This document shows, one piece after another, positions 44,472 through 53,250 of a stretch of 64,000 nucleotides of DNA (the first letter of the stretch is position 1; every line of letters begins with the position of its first letter). The notes under the pieces were generated by a model, which saw nothing but the letters and a program-made list of their open reading frames with translations, was not told the origin of the DNA and made no database searches. This stretch comes from Nitrospira sp. (GTDB taxonomy: Bacteria > Nitrospirota > Nitrospiria > Nitrospirales > Nitrospiraceae). A program made the position numbers and the translations under genes. Location: positions 642,485-706,484 of the forward strand of contig JACOEM010000001.1 of the NCBI GenBank assembly GCA_024998565.1, given 5' to 3'.

Positions 44472-44516
44472 AAGAGGGCTCGTGTCGAGCCTGGCCACAT
44501 TGTTTCAGGAATGTTC

Positions 44517-45290
44517 ATGATTCCATATGTGACGGTACTGCTATTCGGCGCAGTGATCGGCAGTTTTTTGAATGTCTGCATTCATCGCCTTCCGCGTGAA
44601 GAATCGGTTGCCTGGCCGGCTTCTCGCTGTCCCTCCTGCCGCCAGGCGATTGCTTTCTACGACAACATTCCGATTGTGAGTTATCTGCTTCTGCGGGGTC
44701 ACTGCCGGGCCTGTCATGTGCCGATTGCGATCCAGTATCCAGTGGTGGAAGCGGCCAACGCGATCGGATACGTGCTGGTCTTTTGGACGTTCGGGTTTAC
44801 GCCGGCGGCCTGGGCCTATGCGGCGCTCGTGTCCGGGCTAATCGTGGTGACGGGGACCGACCTCTCCCATACGATGATCCCGGACGCCGTTACCCTGCCG
44901 GGAATCGTCATCGGTCTGCTGTGTGCCGTCTTGATCCTTCCGATAGGACTTGTCGATTCCATGCTCGGTGTGTTGTTGGGCGGCGGGATCCTATGGTTTT
45001 TGGCGTGGATCAGTCCCTACGTGTTCGGGAAGGAAGGGATGGGGGGCGGGGATATCAAGCTGATGGCCATGGTCGGGGCCTTCCTCGGCTGGCAGCCGGT
45101 GTTGTTGGCGATTATGATCGGATCTTTTCTGGGGTCCATTGTCGGTGTCGGGCTCATCGCCATCGGGGTCATGCGGCGTGAGCAGTACATTCCATTCGGA
45201 CCGTTCTTGGCAGTGGGATCAATCCTTGCCCTGTTGTTTCATCAGCCCCTGCTTGAGTGGTATTGGGCGCTGATCGACATTCCTCAGTAA
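44517..45290 (+). CDS. pilD: Type IV prepilin peptidase
   Basis: This is a 257-residue inner-membrane aspartic protease that cleaves type IV prepilin leaders and methylates the new N-terminus. The N-terminal zinc-binding motifs CPSCRQ and CRACH are present. The two catalytic aspartates lie in VTGTDLSHTMIPD and the GGGDIKLMAMVG motif. About eight hydrophobic segments are seen. The start at 44517 has an agga eight bases upstream; an ATG six bases earlier is an alternative. It precedes the first minor-pilin cassette by 290 bases and would process all pilins in this window. Confidence 0.94.
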   Translation: MIPYVTVLLFGAVIGSFLNVCIHRLPREESVAWPASRCPSCRQAIAFYDNIPIVSYLLLRGHCRACHVPIAIQYPVVEAANAIGYVLVFWTFGFTPAAWAYAALVSGLIVVTGTDLSHTMIPDAVTLPGIVIGLLCAVLILPIGLVDSMLGVLLGGGILWFLAWISPYVFGKEGMGGGDIKLMAMVGAFLGWQPVLLAIMIGSFLGSIVGVGLIAIGVMRREQYIPFGPFLAVGSILALLFHQPLLEWYWALIDIPQ

Positions 45291-45581
45291 TTGCCTTCAA
45301 ATCGTTATCCAGAGCCAATTTCCAAGGATCAGCGCCTCGCCGAACTGTATCTGAACGGATGACTGACTGTATCCGATTCGGAACAGTTCATAACTGTTCA
45401 CGCGCTTTTTTCTGTCCTACCTCAGGCAACATTCCACGGCTCACGGCAGATTTCCTCAACATTTCTATAGCTTCGCCGGCCGCTTCGTAGAAGAGGTGGC
45501 CTCATTGCTTCTACAGGCGTCGGGAATGAGAAACGGCATGGAACTTGGAAATGCTCTACGCGCTCGAAGAAAGGAGCCGGT
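45291..45581 (+). other. Intergenic region before minor-pilin cassette A
   Basis: The 291 bases hold no convincing gene. The main structure is the palindrome at 45381-45399 followed by a T-run. I find no clear sigma-70 promoter in it. Confidence 0.35.
45381..45411 (+). promoter_or_regulatory. 19-base palindrome followed by a T-run (operator or terminator)
   Basis: GAACAGTT (45381-45388) and AACTGTTC (45392-45399) form a perfect inverted repeat around CAT. Six thymines follow at 45406-45411. It could be an operator for a dimeric regulator, such as the nearby LuxR-type protein, or a weak terminator of the peptidase gene. Confidence 0.45.
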
Positions 45582-46016
45582 ATGAACGAACGTGGCGGGA
45601 GTCTTGTGGAGCTGTGTACGGTGGTCGCGATCATCGGGATTGTGGTGGGCGTGAGTGTGCCTGGATGGGCCGCCCTTGTCGCAAAACATCAACAGCGCGC
45701 GGTGATGGTGGAGATCGCATCGGAGTTGCGCATGGCCCGGCAATTGGCGATGGCGAGGCATGAGCGTATTCGAGTGGTCGTGGATGCGGAACAGTATGAA
45801 TTGCGCACGGAATGCATGGACTGTGACACAAGCTTGCTGCGCCGGTATGAGTTCGCTCACAAAGGCACGGCGGTTGAGTCGATGACGACGAAACCGGAAA
45901 TCATGTTTCAGGCCAGCGGTCGTTCGGCCACGGCGACGACCATGGTCCTGGTCGACGGTCGTCGTGCGACACATCAGGTCACGGTGAGCATCACCGGACG
46001 GGTGACCCTGTCATGA
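45582..46016 (+). CDS. Minor pseudopilin, FimT/GspH type (cassette A)
   Basis: This is a 144-residue pilin-like protein. The leader is only a few residues (MNERG), followed by the hydrophobic helix SLVELCTVVAIIGIVVGVSVPGWAAL. With cleavage after the first glycine of RGG, glutamate is at position +5, as in prepilins; residue +1 would be glycine rather than the usual phenylalanine. The globular part has the FimT/GspH character (EIASELRMARQLAMARHERIRVVV), with a cysteine pair ECMDC. A gaaaggag site lies upstream of the ATG. It overlaps the next gene (ATGA) and would act at the initiating tip complex of a pilus. Confidence 0.85.
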   Translation: MNERGGSLVELCTVVAIIGIVVGVSVPGWAALVAKHQQRAVMVEIASELRMARQLAMARHERIRVVVDAEQYELRTECMDCDTSLLRRYEFAHKGTAVESMTTKPEIMFQASGRSATATTMVLVDGRRATHQVTVSITGRVTLS

Positions 46017-46540
46017 CACAATGTGAGTCGAATCGTGTGACGCGACGATCTGTGTTGATGAGTGCCAAAGGGTTCACCCTCGTGGAGAGCATGGTGGCGT
46101 TGGTGGTGCTGTCGATCGGCGTGATCGGGACAATCGGCATGTGCGAATGGGCTGAGCGAGGTCTGCAGCGCGGGGCGTTGACGACAACCGCGCTGGCGCT
46201 CGCTGAATCACGGCTGGAGGCCAAGCGGAGTGTGGCGTGGGAGCGGTTGTTGATGGACGACGTGGATCAAGACGGAATAGTGGAGTCCGTCATGCACGAC
46301 GATGGCTTGCAGGATGATCAGACGAACGGCGACGGCATCTTCACGGCCAGTGCCACCCAGTCCAACATCCGGCTTGTCTGGACCGTGGAACTGAATCGCG
46401 GCCATGAGCCAGCCGGGGCGAGCCTGGCGACTATCGAGGCGCGCGCAATCTTCCGGACCATGGGAGGGCAGGAGAAAGAGGTTCGCGTTCGCACGATCCG
46501 GGCCAATCCTCGGTATGTCGGCCTGTCTGTGTTGTCATGA
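46013..46540 (+). CDS. Minor pilin, PilV type (cassette A)
   Basis: This is a 175-residue prepilin with a leader of about 19 residues and the cleavage and helix motif SAKGFTLVESMVALVVLSIGVIGTIGM, with glutamate at position +5. It resembles PilV/GspI minor pilins (RGLQRGALTTTALALAESRLEAKRSVAWERL). The C-terminal half is beta-rich (NIRLVWTVELNRG and RAIFRTMGGQEKEVRVRTI). It overlaps the genes on either side by ATGA, so it is one of four tightly coupled minor pilins. Type II secretion pseudopilins are related; the presence of PilY1 and prepilin peptidase in the region favours a type IV pilus. Confidence 0.83.
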   Translation: MTQCESNRVTRRSVLMSAKGFTLVESMVALVVLSIGVIGTIGMCEWAERGLQRGALTTTALALAESRLEAKRSVAWERLLMDDVDQDGIVESVMHDDGLQDDQTNGDGIFTASATQSNIRLVWTVELNRGHEPAGASLATIEARAIFRTMGGQEKEVRVRTIRANPRYVGLSVLS

Positions 46541-47313
46541 GGCGCGGCATGGTCAGCAGTTCGCACGCGCCAAAGCACATGAATATTGGATGGTGCCTCG
46601 GCTCTGCCGGAGCGAGTCTCATAGAACTCCTCATCGCAATGGCGATCAGCAGCATCGCAATATCCGCTTCAATTCATGTCTTTTCCTCAGTCGGCCTGCG
46701 GTTCGGCGCACAGCATTCGACGATGGTGACGAATCAGGACCTGCGCCTGGGTTTGGATGTGCTGTGCAGCGAGGTGCGTCTGGCTGGAGGCGGATTGTTA
46801 GGTGGAGATTCGCCGTTTCTCAAGGCGAAGTCGGACGAGATCGAATTCTTCGCCAACTTGAGTGGTGCGTCGACTACGCTGACACAGGTCGCAGAAATCG
46901 GCCGCCAGGATCTCCCTGTGGAAGAAGGAGCCGGTTGGCCAAAAGGCAAGCAACTACTGGTGTGCACAACCGTGCACTGCGCCTGGAATCAGTTGGCTGC
47001 CGATGGACGGAAGCAGACGCTGACATTGGTGACACCGACTGCCGAACAGTTTCCAGTGCGTAGCGCCATATTCCTGCTGAATCGAGTCCGTTACTACGTG
47101 AAGCGCCAGGATGATGGGGCGATGCGGGTCATGCGTGATGTGGATGGCGGTGCGAGTACGCTCTTGGGCGATGTGAGTCAGTTCGAGCTGCAATATTTTG
47201 ATAGGGAGGGGCGTGTGACGACGGACTTGAGCGAGGTGGTGCGGGTACGTGTGGCGATACAGGCCGGACGACAAGGAGCGAGGCTGGTGCGGGACGTGGC
47301 AATCCGGATGTAA
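46537..47313 (+). CDS. Minor pilin, PilW type (cassette A)
   Basis: This is a 258-residue pilin-like protein. After a leader of about 25 residues comes SAGASLIELLIAMAISSIAISASIHVFS, in which glutamate is at +5 and alanine at +1. The following segment (FGAQHSTMVTNQDLRLGLDVLCSEVRLAGGGLLG) is typical of PilW/GspJ proteins. A cysteine pair (VCTTVHC) and a beta-rich C-terminus (VRVAIQAGRQGARLVRDVAIRM) complete it. It overlaps the preceding gene by four bases. The next gene begins 18 bases downstream. Confidence 0.82.
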   Translation: MRRGMVSSSHAPKHMNIGWCLGSAGASLIELLIAMAISSIAISASIHVFSSVGLRFGAQHSTMVTNQDLRLGLDVLCSEVRLAGGGLLGGDSPFLKAKSDEIEFFANLSGASTTLTQVAEIGRQDLPVEEGAGWPKGKQLLVCTTVHCAWNQLAADGRKQTLTLVTPTAEQFPVRSAIFLLNRVRYYVKRQDDGAMRVMRDVDGGASTLLGDVSQFELQYFDREGRVTTDLSEVVRVRVAIQAGRQGARLVRDVAIRM

Positions 47314-47331
47314 TAGGTAAAAGGAATAACT

Positions 47332-48819
47332 ATGAAGACAAGCATGGGACGATCACGAATTGCGGTGCGGCGAGATGAGAGGGGAATGGCGTTGTTGGCG
47401 GTGCTCATGGTGGTGTTTCTGCTGACCTTGCTGGGGATGACTTCTATGCAGTTGGCCGGCCAGGAGATCGTCGGCGCCAGTGCGTTACAAGAGGAACGGC
47501 TTGCGCACCACGCCGCTGAAGCGGCGGTTGATGTAGTGATGGGATGGTTTCACGATCCTGCGCTGCATCCGCAGGGAGTCGAGACGACGTGGTTGACGAA
47601 ACGGTTGGTGAATGCACAGGGAGATGCCTCCTATTTCGATGCACAGGGGCGCGCACAGTTTGCGGGAACCGGTGCGTCTCCGGATGTGGTCTTTGATGCG
47701 GCCAATGCTCAGCATGACCGGCTTATGAACGATCCGCAGGCCGGTTGGTTCAAATCCCTCAAGGGGCTTGCGAGGATTCTCAAGTTACGAGTCTATGGGG
47801 CGACGCGGCCGGGTCTGCTCTGCACGGTGGAGGTGACGGCCGCAGCCGGCCATACCTCACGGGTAACGAAAACGGTATCCGTCGAATTCGGCGCCTATGC
47901 CGTTCCGGCGCTGCACGCGCCGATCCAGAGCGGCACAGTAGGAAATGAATCTGCGCCACCCTCGGCCGGTTCGGTGTTTGCCCATTGGGGCGACATGGTG
48001 GTACGCGGCAAAGCGTATTTCCCTCGACCGGAGGCGGTCCCGATGAAGAGCGGGTTGGCACCGGTGACGGGGCAGGCCTATGACGAAATGACGCACCGCG
48101 AAGATCGCTGGTTCACCATCCGGCTCGGTGGCGACGCGTTTTTTGCGCAGCTCCCGGCAGAGGCCTGGTCGGGACTTCCACTCAATCTCCACACGCACCA
48201 GGATCCGGTGCCTGGTCTCAAGGTAGACCAGTGGGACTACGACACTTTGAAAAGTATGGCCAGGCAGTTCGGGCAGTACTACGGCATCGACCGGGATGGA
48301 TTGCTGTATGCCGGTGGTGTGATCCAGCCAGGATCGGGGCGCCCAGCCTCGGAAGTGTTTGCCTCGAAGGGCCCCGGTGACCATCGGGGGTTGATCTTTG
48401 TCGATACGCTCGATGGGACTTCTCCGCGACTTGACAATTTAGGGACGATTGTGCTCGATCAAGAGTATGCCGAGGGCATCTTCATTGTGAATGCGCATGT
48501 GCTTTGGAAGACAGAGACGTATGGTAAACCGATTCCGGCTCTCAGTCCTCCGCCGGAGGGTCAGCAATCGCTCGGGAGCCGGATTCCGGTTCAGTTGCCC
48601 GGCATTCATCTGCAGGGCGTTCTGTATGTCGCGGGTGATGTGCGGTATGCAGGACACCTCAGAGTCTATGGCGGGGTAGTCTCGCAAGGGGCCATTGTGG
48701 ATGTTGCGAACGGGTCGGGGAAGTTGGAAGTTTGGTACAACCACGACCTCCGCGAGGGGCTCGTGCAGGGTATGCCGTTGGTCTTTGTGGCAGCTGGCAG
48801 TTGGCAGGCCAAAATCTGA
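47332..48819 (+). CDS. Large PilX-type minor pilin (cassette A)
   Basis: This is a 495-residue protein. The N-terminus is PilX/GspK-like: DERGMALLAVLMVVFLLTLLGMTSMQLAGQEIVGASALQEERLAHHAAEAAVD. It lacks the glutamate at +5, as GspK-type tip pilins do. The remaining 400 residues form a large, beta-rich region ending with a repetitive strand pattern (LQGVLYVAGDVRYAGHLRVYGGVVSQGAIVDVANGSGKLEVWYNHDL), which is common in such large PilX proteins. It may cap the pilus and bind PilY1 or a surface. The start at 47332 is ATG with gtaaaagga upstream. It is much longer than typical PilX (about 170-200 residues). Confidence 0.82.
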   Translation: MKTSMGRSRIAVRRDERGMALLAVLMVVFLLTLLGMTSMQLAGQEIVGASALQEERLAHHAAEAAVDVVMGWFHDPALHPQGVETTWLTKRLVNAQGDASYFDAQGRAQFAGTGASPDVVFDAANAQHDRLMNDPQAGWFKSLKGLARILKLRVYGATRPGLLCTVEVTAAAGHTSRVTKTVSVEFGAYAVPALHAPIQSGTVGNESAPPSAGSVFAHWGDMVVRGKAYFPRPEAVPMKSGLAPVTGQAYDEMTHREDRWFTIRLGGDAFFAQLPAEAWSGLPLNLHTHQDPVPGLKVDQWDYDTLKSMARQFGQYYGIDRDGLLYAGGVIQPGSGRPASEVFASKGPGDHRGLIFVDTLDGTSPRLDNLGTIVLDQEYAEGIFIVNAHVLWKTETYGKPIPALSPPPEGQQSLGSRIPVQLPGIHLQGVLYVAGDVRYAGHLRVYGGVVSQGAIVDVANGSGKLEVWYNHDLREGLVQGMPLVFVAAGSWQAKI

Positions 48820-48923
48820 CGGCAGTGCTGCGGGGTTGACGCGGTCATCCTGCCGGCATGTTGAATCCAGACAATCATCTGCAATCGAATCGTCTCCACG
48901 GAGTCCAGAAAGGAATCGCTTCC

Positions 48924-50723
48924 ATGAGTCGTACCACGATGTCCACGCTATCAGCCGCTGAGTCTTCTCGAGGGGGCAGCGCTTCGGTGCAGGCGCGCTC
49001 CGTTAGTTGCTATCACCGGCTCGTCGAACAGGGCTTTTTGCGACAGGAGGAGTTAGTGCTTGCCATAGGCGAAGCCGCACGCAAGCGGCTCGATGTGGCA
49101 ACTGTGCTCATGGAGCGGTACAGAATACCGAAGCCGGCTCTCGGTGCCGCACTGGCGGATTTCTATCACTGCCCGTTTCTCGCTTATGACGAGCGCACGC
49201 TTCTGGAGCGGGAGCTATTCAGAAATCTCAGCCTGGACTATCTTCGGCTGAACCATTGGGTTCCCGTCAGGCGTCAAGGCAACGGAATCGAAGTCCTGAT
49301 CGACGACCCGCACAATCCCGATAAGTTGTTCGATGTGCGACGAGCGTTTCCGGGTCAGGCACTGTCCTATTGCGTCGGACTTCGTTGCGATATTGAGCGG
49401 TTTTTAAATGCCATTCAAGGGCGTGAGTCGGGCGATGCAATCTCCGACATTCTTGGCGAGCTGGTCAGTGAAGCGCAGCTCGAAGAACAGCAAAACGCGA
49501 CGATTGCGGCGATTACGGAAAACGATTCGGCCATCGTCCGGCTCGCTAATCAAATCATTACGGACGCCTATCGGCGCGGGGCCTCGGATATCCATGTTGA
49601 GCCTTATGCCGATCGAAAGGAAACGGCTGTGCGTTTCCGTGTCGACGGCACCTGCTTTACGTACATGAAGATTCCGGCAGCCTACCGCCGGGCGATCGTC
49701 TCGCGCCTGAAGATTATGGCGAGTCTGGACATTGCCGAGCGGCGCAAGCCGCAGGATGGCAAAATCCGATTCAAGTTGGGTACCGGGCAGGAGATCGAAT
49801 TGCGGGTCGCAACACTTCCCACTTCCGGCTTTAATGAAGACGTGGTGATTCGCCTGCTGACTGCCCACGGACCTCGCCGGTTGGAGGAACTGGAGTTCAG
49901 CGACGGAACACGCCGGCTCGTACGGCAGCTGGCTCAAAAGCCGCATGGCATCGTCCTGTGCGCCGGTCCGACCGGATCAGGAAAGACCACCACCTTGCAT
50001 GCCATTCTGGCGTCGATTAATACCGATGAACGAAAGATCTGGACGGCCGAGGATCCCATCGAGATTACTCAGGACGGATTGCGGCAGGTGCAGGTTCATC
50101 CCAAGATCGGACTCACGTTTGCGACGACCATGAGGGCCTTCCTGAGAGCAGATCCGGACGTGATCATGATCGGGGAAATGCGGGACAAGGAGACGGCGGA
50201 TATTGCCATTGAAGCCTCTCTGACCGGACACTTGGTGTTCAGTACCATTCATACGAATAGCGCCGTCGAGACTGTGGTGCGATTGCTCGATCTGGGGTGC
50301 GACCCGTTCAATTTTTCAGATGCCATGTTGGGAGTGTTGGCGATGCGGTTGTGCAAGCGCATCTGTCCCAACTGCCGCGAGGCCTACCATCCCACGCGCA
50401 GCGAATATGACGAACTCGTGCAGGCCTTTGGGGAGGGTGATTGGGAAGGCGTGCATCCTGCATATAATCCGGGGCTCACACTGTTTCGTGGACGAGGGTG
50501 TGACACGTGTAACCAGACCGGGTACCGTGGACGAGTGCCCATCCATGAGTTGATGGTGGTGTCTGATTCCATGAAGGCACTGATTCAGGCCAGGGCGCGC
50601 ACCGGGGAACTACTCACACTCGCAAAGAGCGACGGGATGAGGACGTTGGTGCAAGACGGTATCGAGAAAGTCTTGCAAGGCCTCACCACGTATAAACAGG
50701 TGCGGGCGGTGGCGATCAAATAG
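48924..50723 (+). CDS. Type II/IV secretion ATPase, PilB/GspE type
   Basis: This is a 599-residue hexameric ATPase that powers pilus extension or pseudopilus assembly. The N-terminal MshEN-like domain (residues 30-150) is followed by an N2 domain. The P-loop is GPTGSGKTTTLHAI at residues 348-361. The aspartate box follows the P-loop, the Walker B is DVIMIGEMRD and the histidine box is STIHTNSAVETVVRL. The tetracysteine zinc motif (CPNC and CDTCNQTGYRGR) is intact. The ATG at 48924 has aaagga nine bases upstream. It separates the two minor-pilin cassettes. No PilC platform protein or PilT is in the window. Confidence 0.92.
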   Translation: MSRTTMSTLSAAESSRGGSASVQARSVSCYHRLVEQGFLRQEELVLAIGEAARKRLDVATVLMERYRIPKPALGAALADFYHCPFLAYDERTLLERELFRNLSLDYLRLNHWVPVRRQGNGIEVLIDDPHNPDKLFDVRRAFPGQALSYCVGLRCDIERFLNAIQGRESGDAISDILGELVSEAQLEEQQNATIAAITENDSAIVRLANQIITDAYRRGASDIHVEPYADRKETAVRFRVDGTCFTYMKIPAAYRRAIVSRLKIMASLDIAERRKPQDGKIRFKLGTGQEIELRVATLPTSGFNEDVVIRLLTAHGPRRLEELEFSDGTRRLVRQLAQKPHGIVLCAGPTGSGKTTTLHAILASINTDERKIWTAEDPIEITQDGLRQVQVHPKIGLTFATTMRAFLRADPDVIMIGEMRDKETADIAIEASLTGHLVFSTIHTNSAVETVVRLLDLGCDPFNFSDAMLGVLAMRLCKRICPNCREAYHPTRSEYDELVQAFGEGDWEGVHPAYNPGLTLFRGRGCDTCNQTGYRGRVPIHELMVVSDSMKALIQARARTGELLTLAKSDGMRTLVQDGIEKVLQGLTTYKQVRAVAIK

Positions 50724-50751
50724 TGTCATCGCGTCCGGCACATCTCACTAC

Positions 50752-50765
50752 TTGCCCCAGGGCAA
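50752..50765 (+). other. Short hairpin after the ATPase gene
   Basis: TTGCCC (50752-50757) and GGGCAA (50760-50765) form a perfect inverted repeat around CA, 28 bases past the stop. It is short and lacks a T-run, so it is at most a weak terminator. Confidence 0.3.
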
Positions 50766-51103
50766 TTCTCTCCGTTCAAGGTAGTTTCTGCCTGTTGAAT
50801 GTATGCGGGCGAAAGCTCAGAAGAGGCCCGTTCTGAATTGCCACCCATCTCGGGTTCGTTTTCCGGTCTCTGCCCGCATCAAGAGGTTGGTCGCGGCTTC
50901 TCTTGCGTCCTTCCTCTCTCATCATTCCTGGCTCACCAGTAGGTGAAGTACGCCAGAAATCCGACAAAAATTGTCATCGAAGTGATCACGGAACGCTCGG
51001 AATTGTACGCCGTCCAGTATGAATGGGCTTGATATATCAATCTGTTAGGCCATCATCCCATGTCATATCCATCGGCATGGCACTTGCTCATCTGGCTGTT
51101 GCC
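50766..51103 (+). other. Intergenic region before minor-pilin cassette B
   Basis: About 340 bases without a convincing gene. It contains two small inverted repeats: GACAA-AAA-TTGTC (50963-50975) and TTGATATATCAA (51030-51041). No consensus promoter is clear. An in-frame ATG at 51023 would extend the next gene but the extra residues look unlike a prepilin leader. Confidence 0.3.
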
Positions 51104-51580
51104 ATGTGTGTCTCTATCTCTCTCCAACGGTCTGCTGCTGTCCACCGCCAGAGGGGCTTCACCCTGATCGAGGTGATGATAGCGGTCGCGATTGTCGGGA
51201 TTCTGGCCATGGTGGCCGTCCCCAACTATCTTCAATGGAATGCCCGCTATCAGCTGAAACAAGCCACAACGGAATTGGCTGGCAGTCTCAACCTGGCCCG
51301 GATGGCAGCGATGAATCGGAATCTTGCCGTCACAGCCACATTGGTCCTTGTGTCGGGCAGGGTGAATGTCGATTTCGGAGGTGCGTTAGCCCCTATTGTG
51401 TTGCCCCAGGCCGTCGTCGGATTCACGGGAGGTCCGACGATTCAATTCACCCAGCAAGGGTTGAGCGGGGCTGCGGCGAATGTTCCTGTGGCGCTGACGT
51501 CCCAACAGGGGACGACCTATTCCGTGGTCGTCACTCCGGCAGGCAAGGTGAACTGGTGTGCGCATGCGACGTGCCCATAG
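51104..51580 (+). CDS. Minor pseudopilin, FimT/GspH type (cassette B)
   Basis: This is a pilin-like protein with the classic prepilin motif RQRGFTLIEVMIAVAIVGILAMVAVPNYLQW, in which phenylalanine is at +1 and glutamate at +5. The start at 51104 would give 158 residues and an 18-residue leader; starts at 51077 and 51023 would make the leader too long. The region after the helix (RYQLKQATTELAGSLNLARMAAMNRNLAVTATLVL) is FimT/GspH-like. The C-terminus ends CAHATCP, with a cysteine pair. The ribosome binding site is weak for all starts. The next gene begins seven bases after its end. Confidence 0.85.
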   Translation: MCVSISLQRSAAVHRQRGFTLIEVMIAVAIVGILAMVAVPNYLQWNARYQLKQATTELAGSLNLARMAAMNRNLAVTATLVLVSGRVNVDFGGALAPIVLPQAVVGFTGGPTIQFTQQGLSGAAANVPVALTSQQGTTYSVVVTPAGKVNWCAHATCP

Positions 51581-51587
51581 AGGCCCA

Positions 51588-52112
51588 ATGAAACACCGTC
51601 AAAACTCACACCCCTGCTTCAGTCTGCTCGCCGCCGCACAGCGGGGGTTTACGTTGTTGGAAGCCATGATTGCGGCCGGTGTGCTCTCGGTCGGACTGTT
51701 GGGATTGGCGGGTCTCTCGGGGATGTCGCTGGGCAAGAATGTCGATGCCAACGACATGTCGCGCGTGACCAATATCGCCGCCGATATGGCGGAGCGCATT
51801 CAAAATAACCGGCAGCGCGTCCTGGATTACCATAACACCAACACGGGCATGGCCTGCGCACAGAGCGCAAGCACGCAACGCATGGCGTTGGGAGATTGCA
51901 CGCAGTGGCAAACGCTGGTGGCGAATTCCGGTCTCACGGGTGCCACTGGACTTGTCACCGCGGCCCGCCTTGATCCGGACCCCACCGCGAATCCGGTGAC
52001 GATGAACCGGTTCCTTGTCACGGTGACCGTCAGCTGGCAAACCAGACAGACGGATGTGAGCACGGCTCGGACCAAGACCGCGATATTTACGACGGTGGTC
52101 GCGCCGGAATAG
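51588..52112 (+). CDS. Minor pilin, PilV type (cassette B)
   Basis: This is a 174-residue prepilin with the motif AQRGFTLLEAMIAAGVLSVGLLGLAGLSGMSLGKN, followed by TNIAADMAERIQNNRQRVLDYH, typical of the PilV family. A cysteine pair (ACAQSA and DCTQW) probably forms a disulfide. The C-terminal part is beta-rich (RFLVTVTVSWQTRQTD). The ATG at 51588 is chosen because agagg lies upstream; an earlier start is inside the preceding gene. The order fimT-pilV-pilW-pilX repeats that of cassette A. Confidence 0.85.
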   Translation: MKHRQNSHPCFSLLAAAQRGFTLLEAMIAAGVLSVGLLGLAGLSGMSLGKNVDANDMSRVTNIAADMAERIQNNRQRVLDYHNTNTGMACAQSASTQRMALGDCTQWQTLVANSGLTGATGLVTAARLDPDPTANPVTMNRFLVTVTVSWQTRQTDVSTARTKTAIFTTVVAPE

Positions 52113-52132
52113 GCGTAGCCTGGAGCATGACG

Positions 52133-53236
52133 ATGCGTAGATTTGACTGGAACCAGCAGGGCTTCACTCTCGTGGAACTAATGGCGGCCGTCCTGATCAC
52201 GGTGGTGATTGTGGCTGCGACGATGACCACCGTCGTGACGTCAAATCGCGCCAATGTCGTCAACACACAGGTCGCAGACACGCAACAGAATGTGCGATTA
52301 GCCATCGACTTGCTCAGCCGGGATATCAAACTGGCCGGCTTTAATTACAATGCGACAGATCCGGCAACCGGATCTGTGGGCGCGTGCAATGCCACCATCG
52401 GCGCCGTCGTGAAGCCGGTTGGACTGCTGCCCCAAGACCAAACGCCGACAGGTGCGGACACCGGGGCTGATAGCGTGTCGATGGTGTTGCCGGTGATGAA
52501 TACGACAGGGTGGATACTGACGGCGGCGGTCGGTGGAACGCCGAACAATAAGACGTATGACAACAGCATCAGTCTTTCCGGAGCCGCTATGACGGAGATG
52601 GTTGCACAAGGTCTTGTGGTCGGATCGACGATTTCCATCGGCGGTGCATTGTCAAAGACGGTGCAGGCTGTCAATGCCACTTCGATTGGCTTCGGTACCG
52701 GAAATTTCGTCGATGGACAATTCCCGGTCGGTACGCCTGTGTATTTGATGCAATGCGTGCGGTATCAAGTCGTGGCGAATACGCCGGCGACCTGCGGTAG
52801 TGACACGCCTTGCCTGGTGCGAAACAACGTGCCGCTGGTCGATGGTGTGGAAGACTTGCAACTCGCCTACGCCTGTGACGGGTGCAATCAGGCCGCGCCC
52901 AATCCCTTGTTTCCGGACGGGGTTGTCGATGATCAAGATGCCTCCTCGACGTCTGGATTTCCCACCTTCACGCAGGGAGATTTTGTCTCCAACAGTGCGT
53001 GGGCGATTGCCCCGTGGACGCCGGATAAGATCAGGCTGGCGCAAGTGGGCCTGGTGGTCAGACCGACGAACGCGGATGACGGTCTTGATGAGAAGGGAAC
53101 CAAGGCCGTCAACACCACCGGGCCTGTGATCATCGGCGACCATAATCCCTCTGCAGATACGGGTTATAACGCGAGCACGTATATGCAACAGCGACGGCGC
53201 GTGATGATCCGCACCATTCAGCCGAGAAACCTGTAA
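52133..53236 (+). CDS. Minor pilin, PilW type (cassette B)
   Basis: This is a 367-residue protein, with a short leader and the motif NQQGFTLVELMAAVLITVVIVAATMTTVVTSNRANVVNTQ. It continues with VADTQQNVRLAIDLLSRDIKLAGFNYN, as in PilW/GspJ proteins. It is longer than its cassette-A counterpart because of a beta-rich extension with cysteines (ATCGSDTPCL and YACDGCNQ). The ATG at 52133 has ggag seven bases upstream; an ATG at 52127 would be too close to it. It precedes the PilX-type gene by 14 bases. Confidence 0.85.
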   Translation: MRRFDWNQQGFTLVELMAAVLITVVIVAATMTTVVTSNRANVVNTQVADTQQNVRLAIDLLSRDIKLAGFNYNATDPATGSVGACNATIGAVVKPVGLLPQDQTPTGADTGADSVSMVLPVMNTTGWILTAAVGGTPNNKTYDNSISLSGAAMTEMVAQGLVVGSTISIGGALSKTVQAVNATSIGFGTGNFVDGQFPVGTPVYLMQCVRYQVVANTPATCGSDTPCLVRNNVPLVDGVEDLQLAYACDGCNQAAPNPLFPDGVVDDQDASSTSGFPTFTQGDFVSNSAWAIAPWTPDKIRLAQVGLVVRPTNADDGLDEKGTKAVNTTGPVIIGDHNPSADTGYNASTYMQQRRRVMIRTIQPRNL

Positions 53237-53250
53237 CGAGAGACGCTGTG

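Noticed and set aside
45381-45399. Palindrome as a LexA (SOS) box
   Set aside because: The arms and spacing do not match the known CGAACNNNNGTTCG or CTGTN8ACAG forms, and no SOS gene is nearby.
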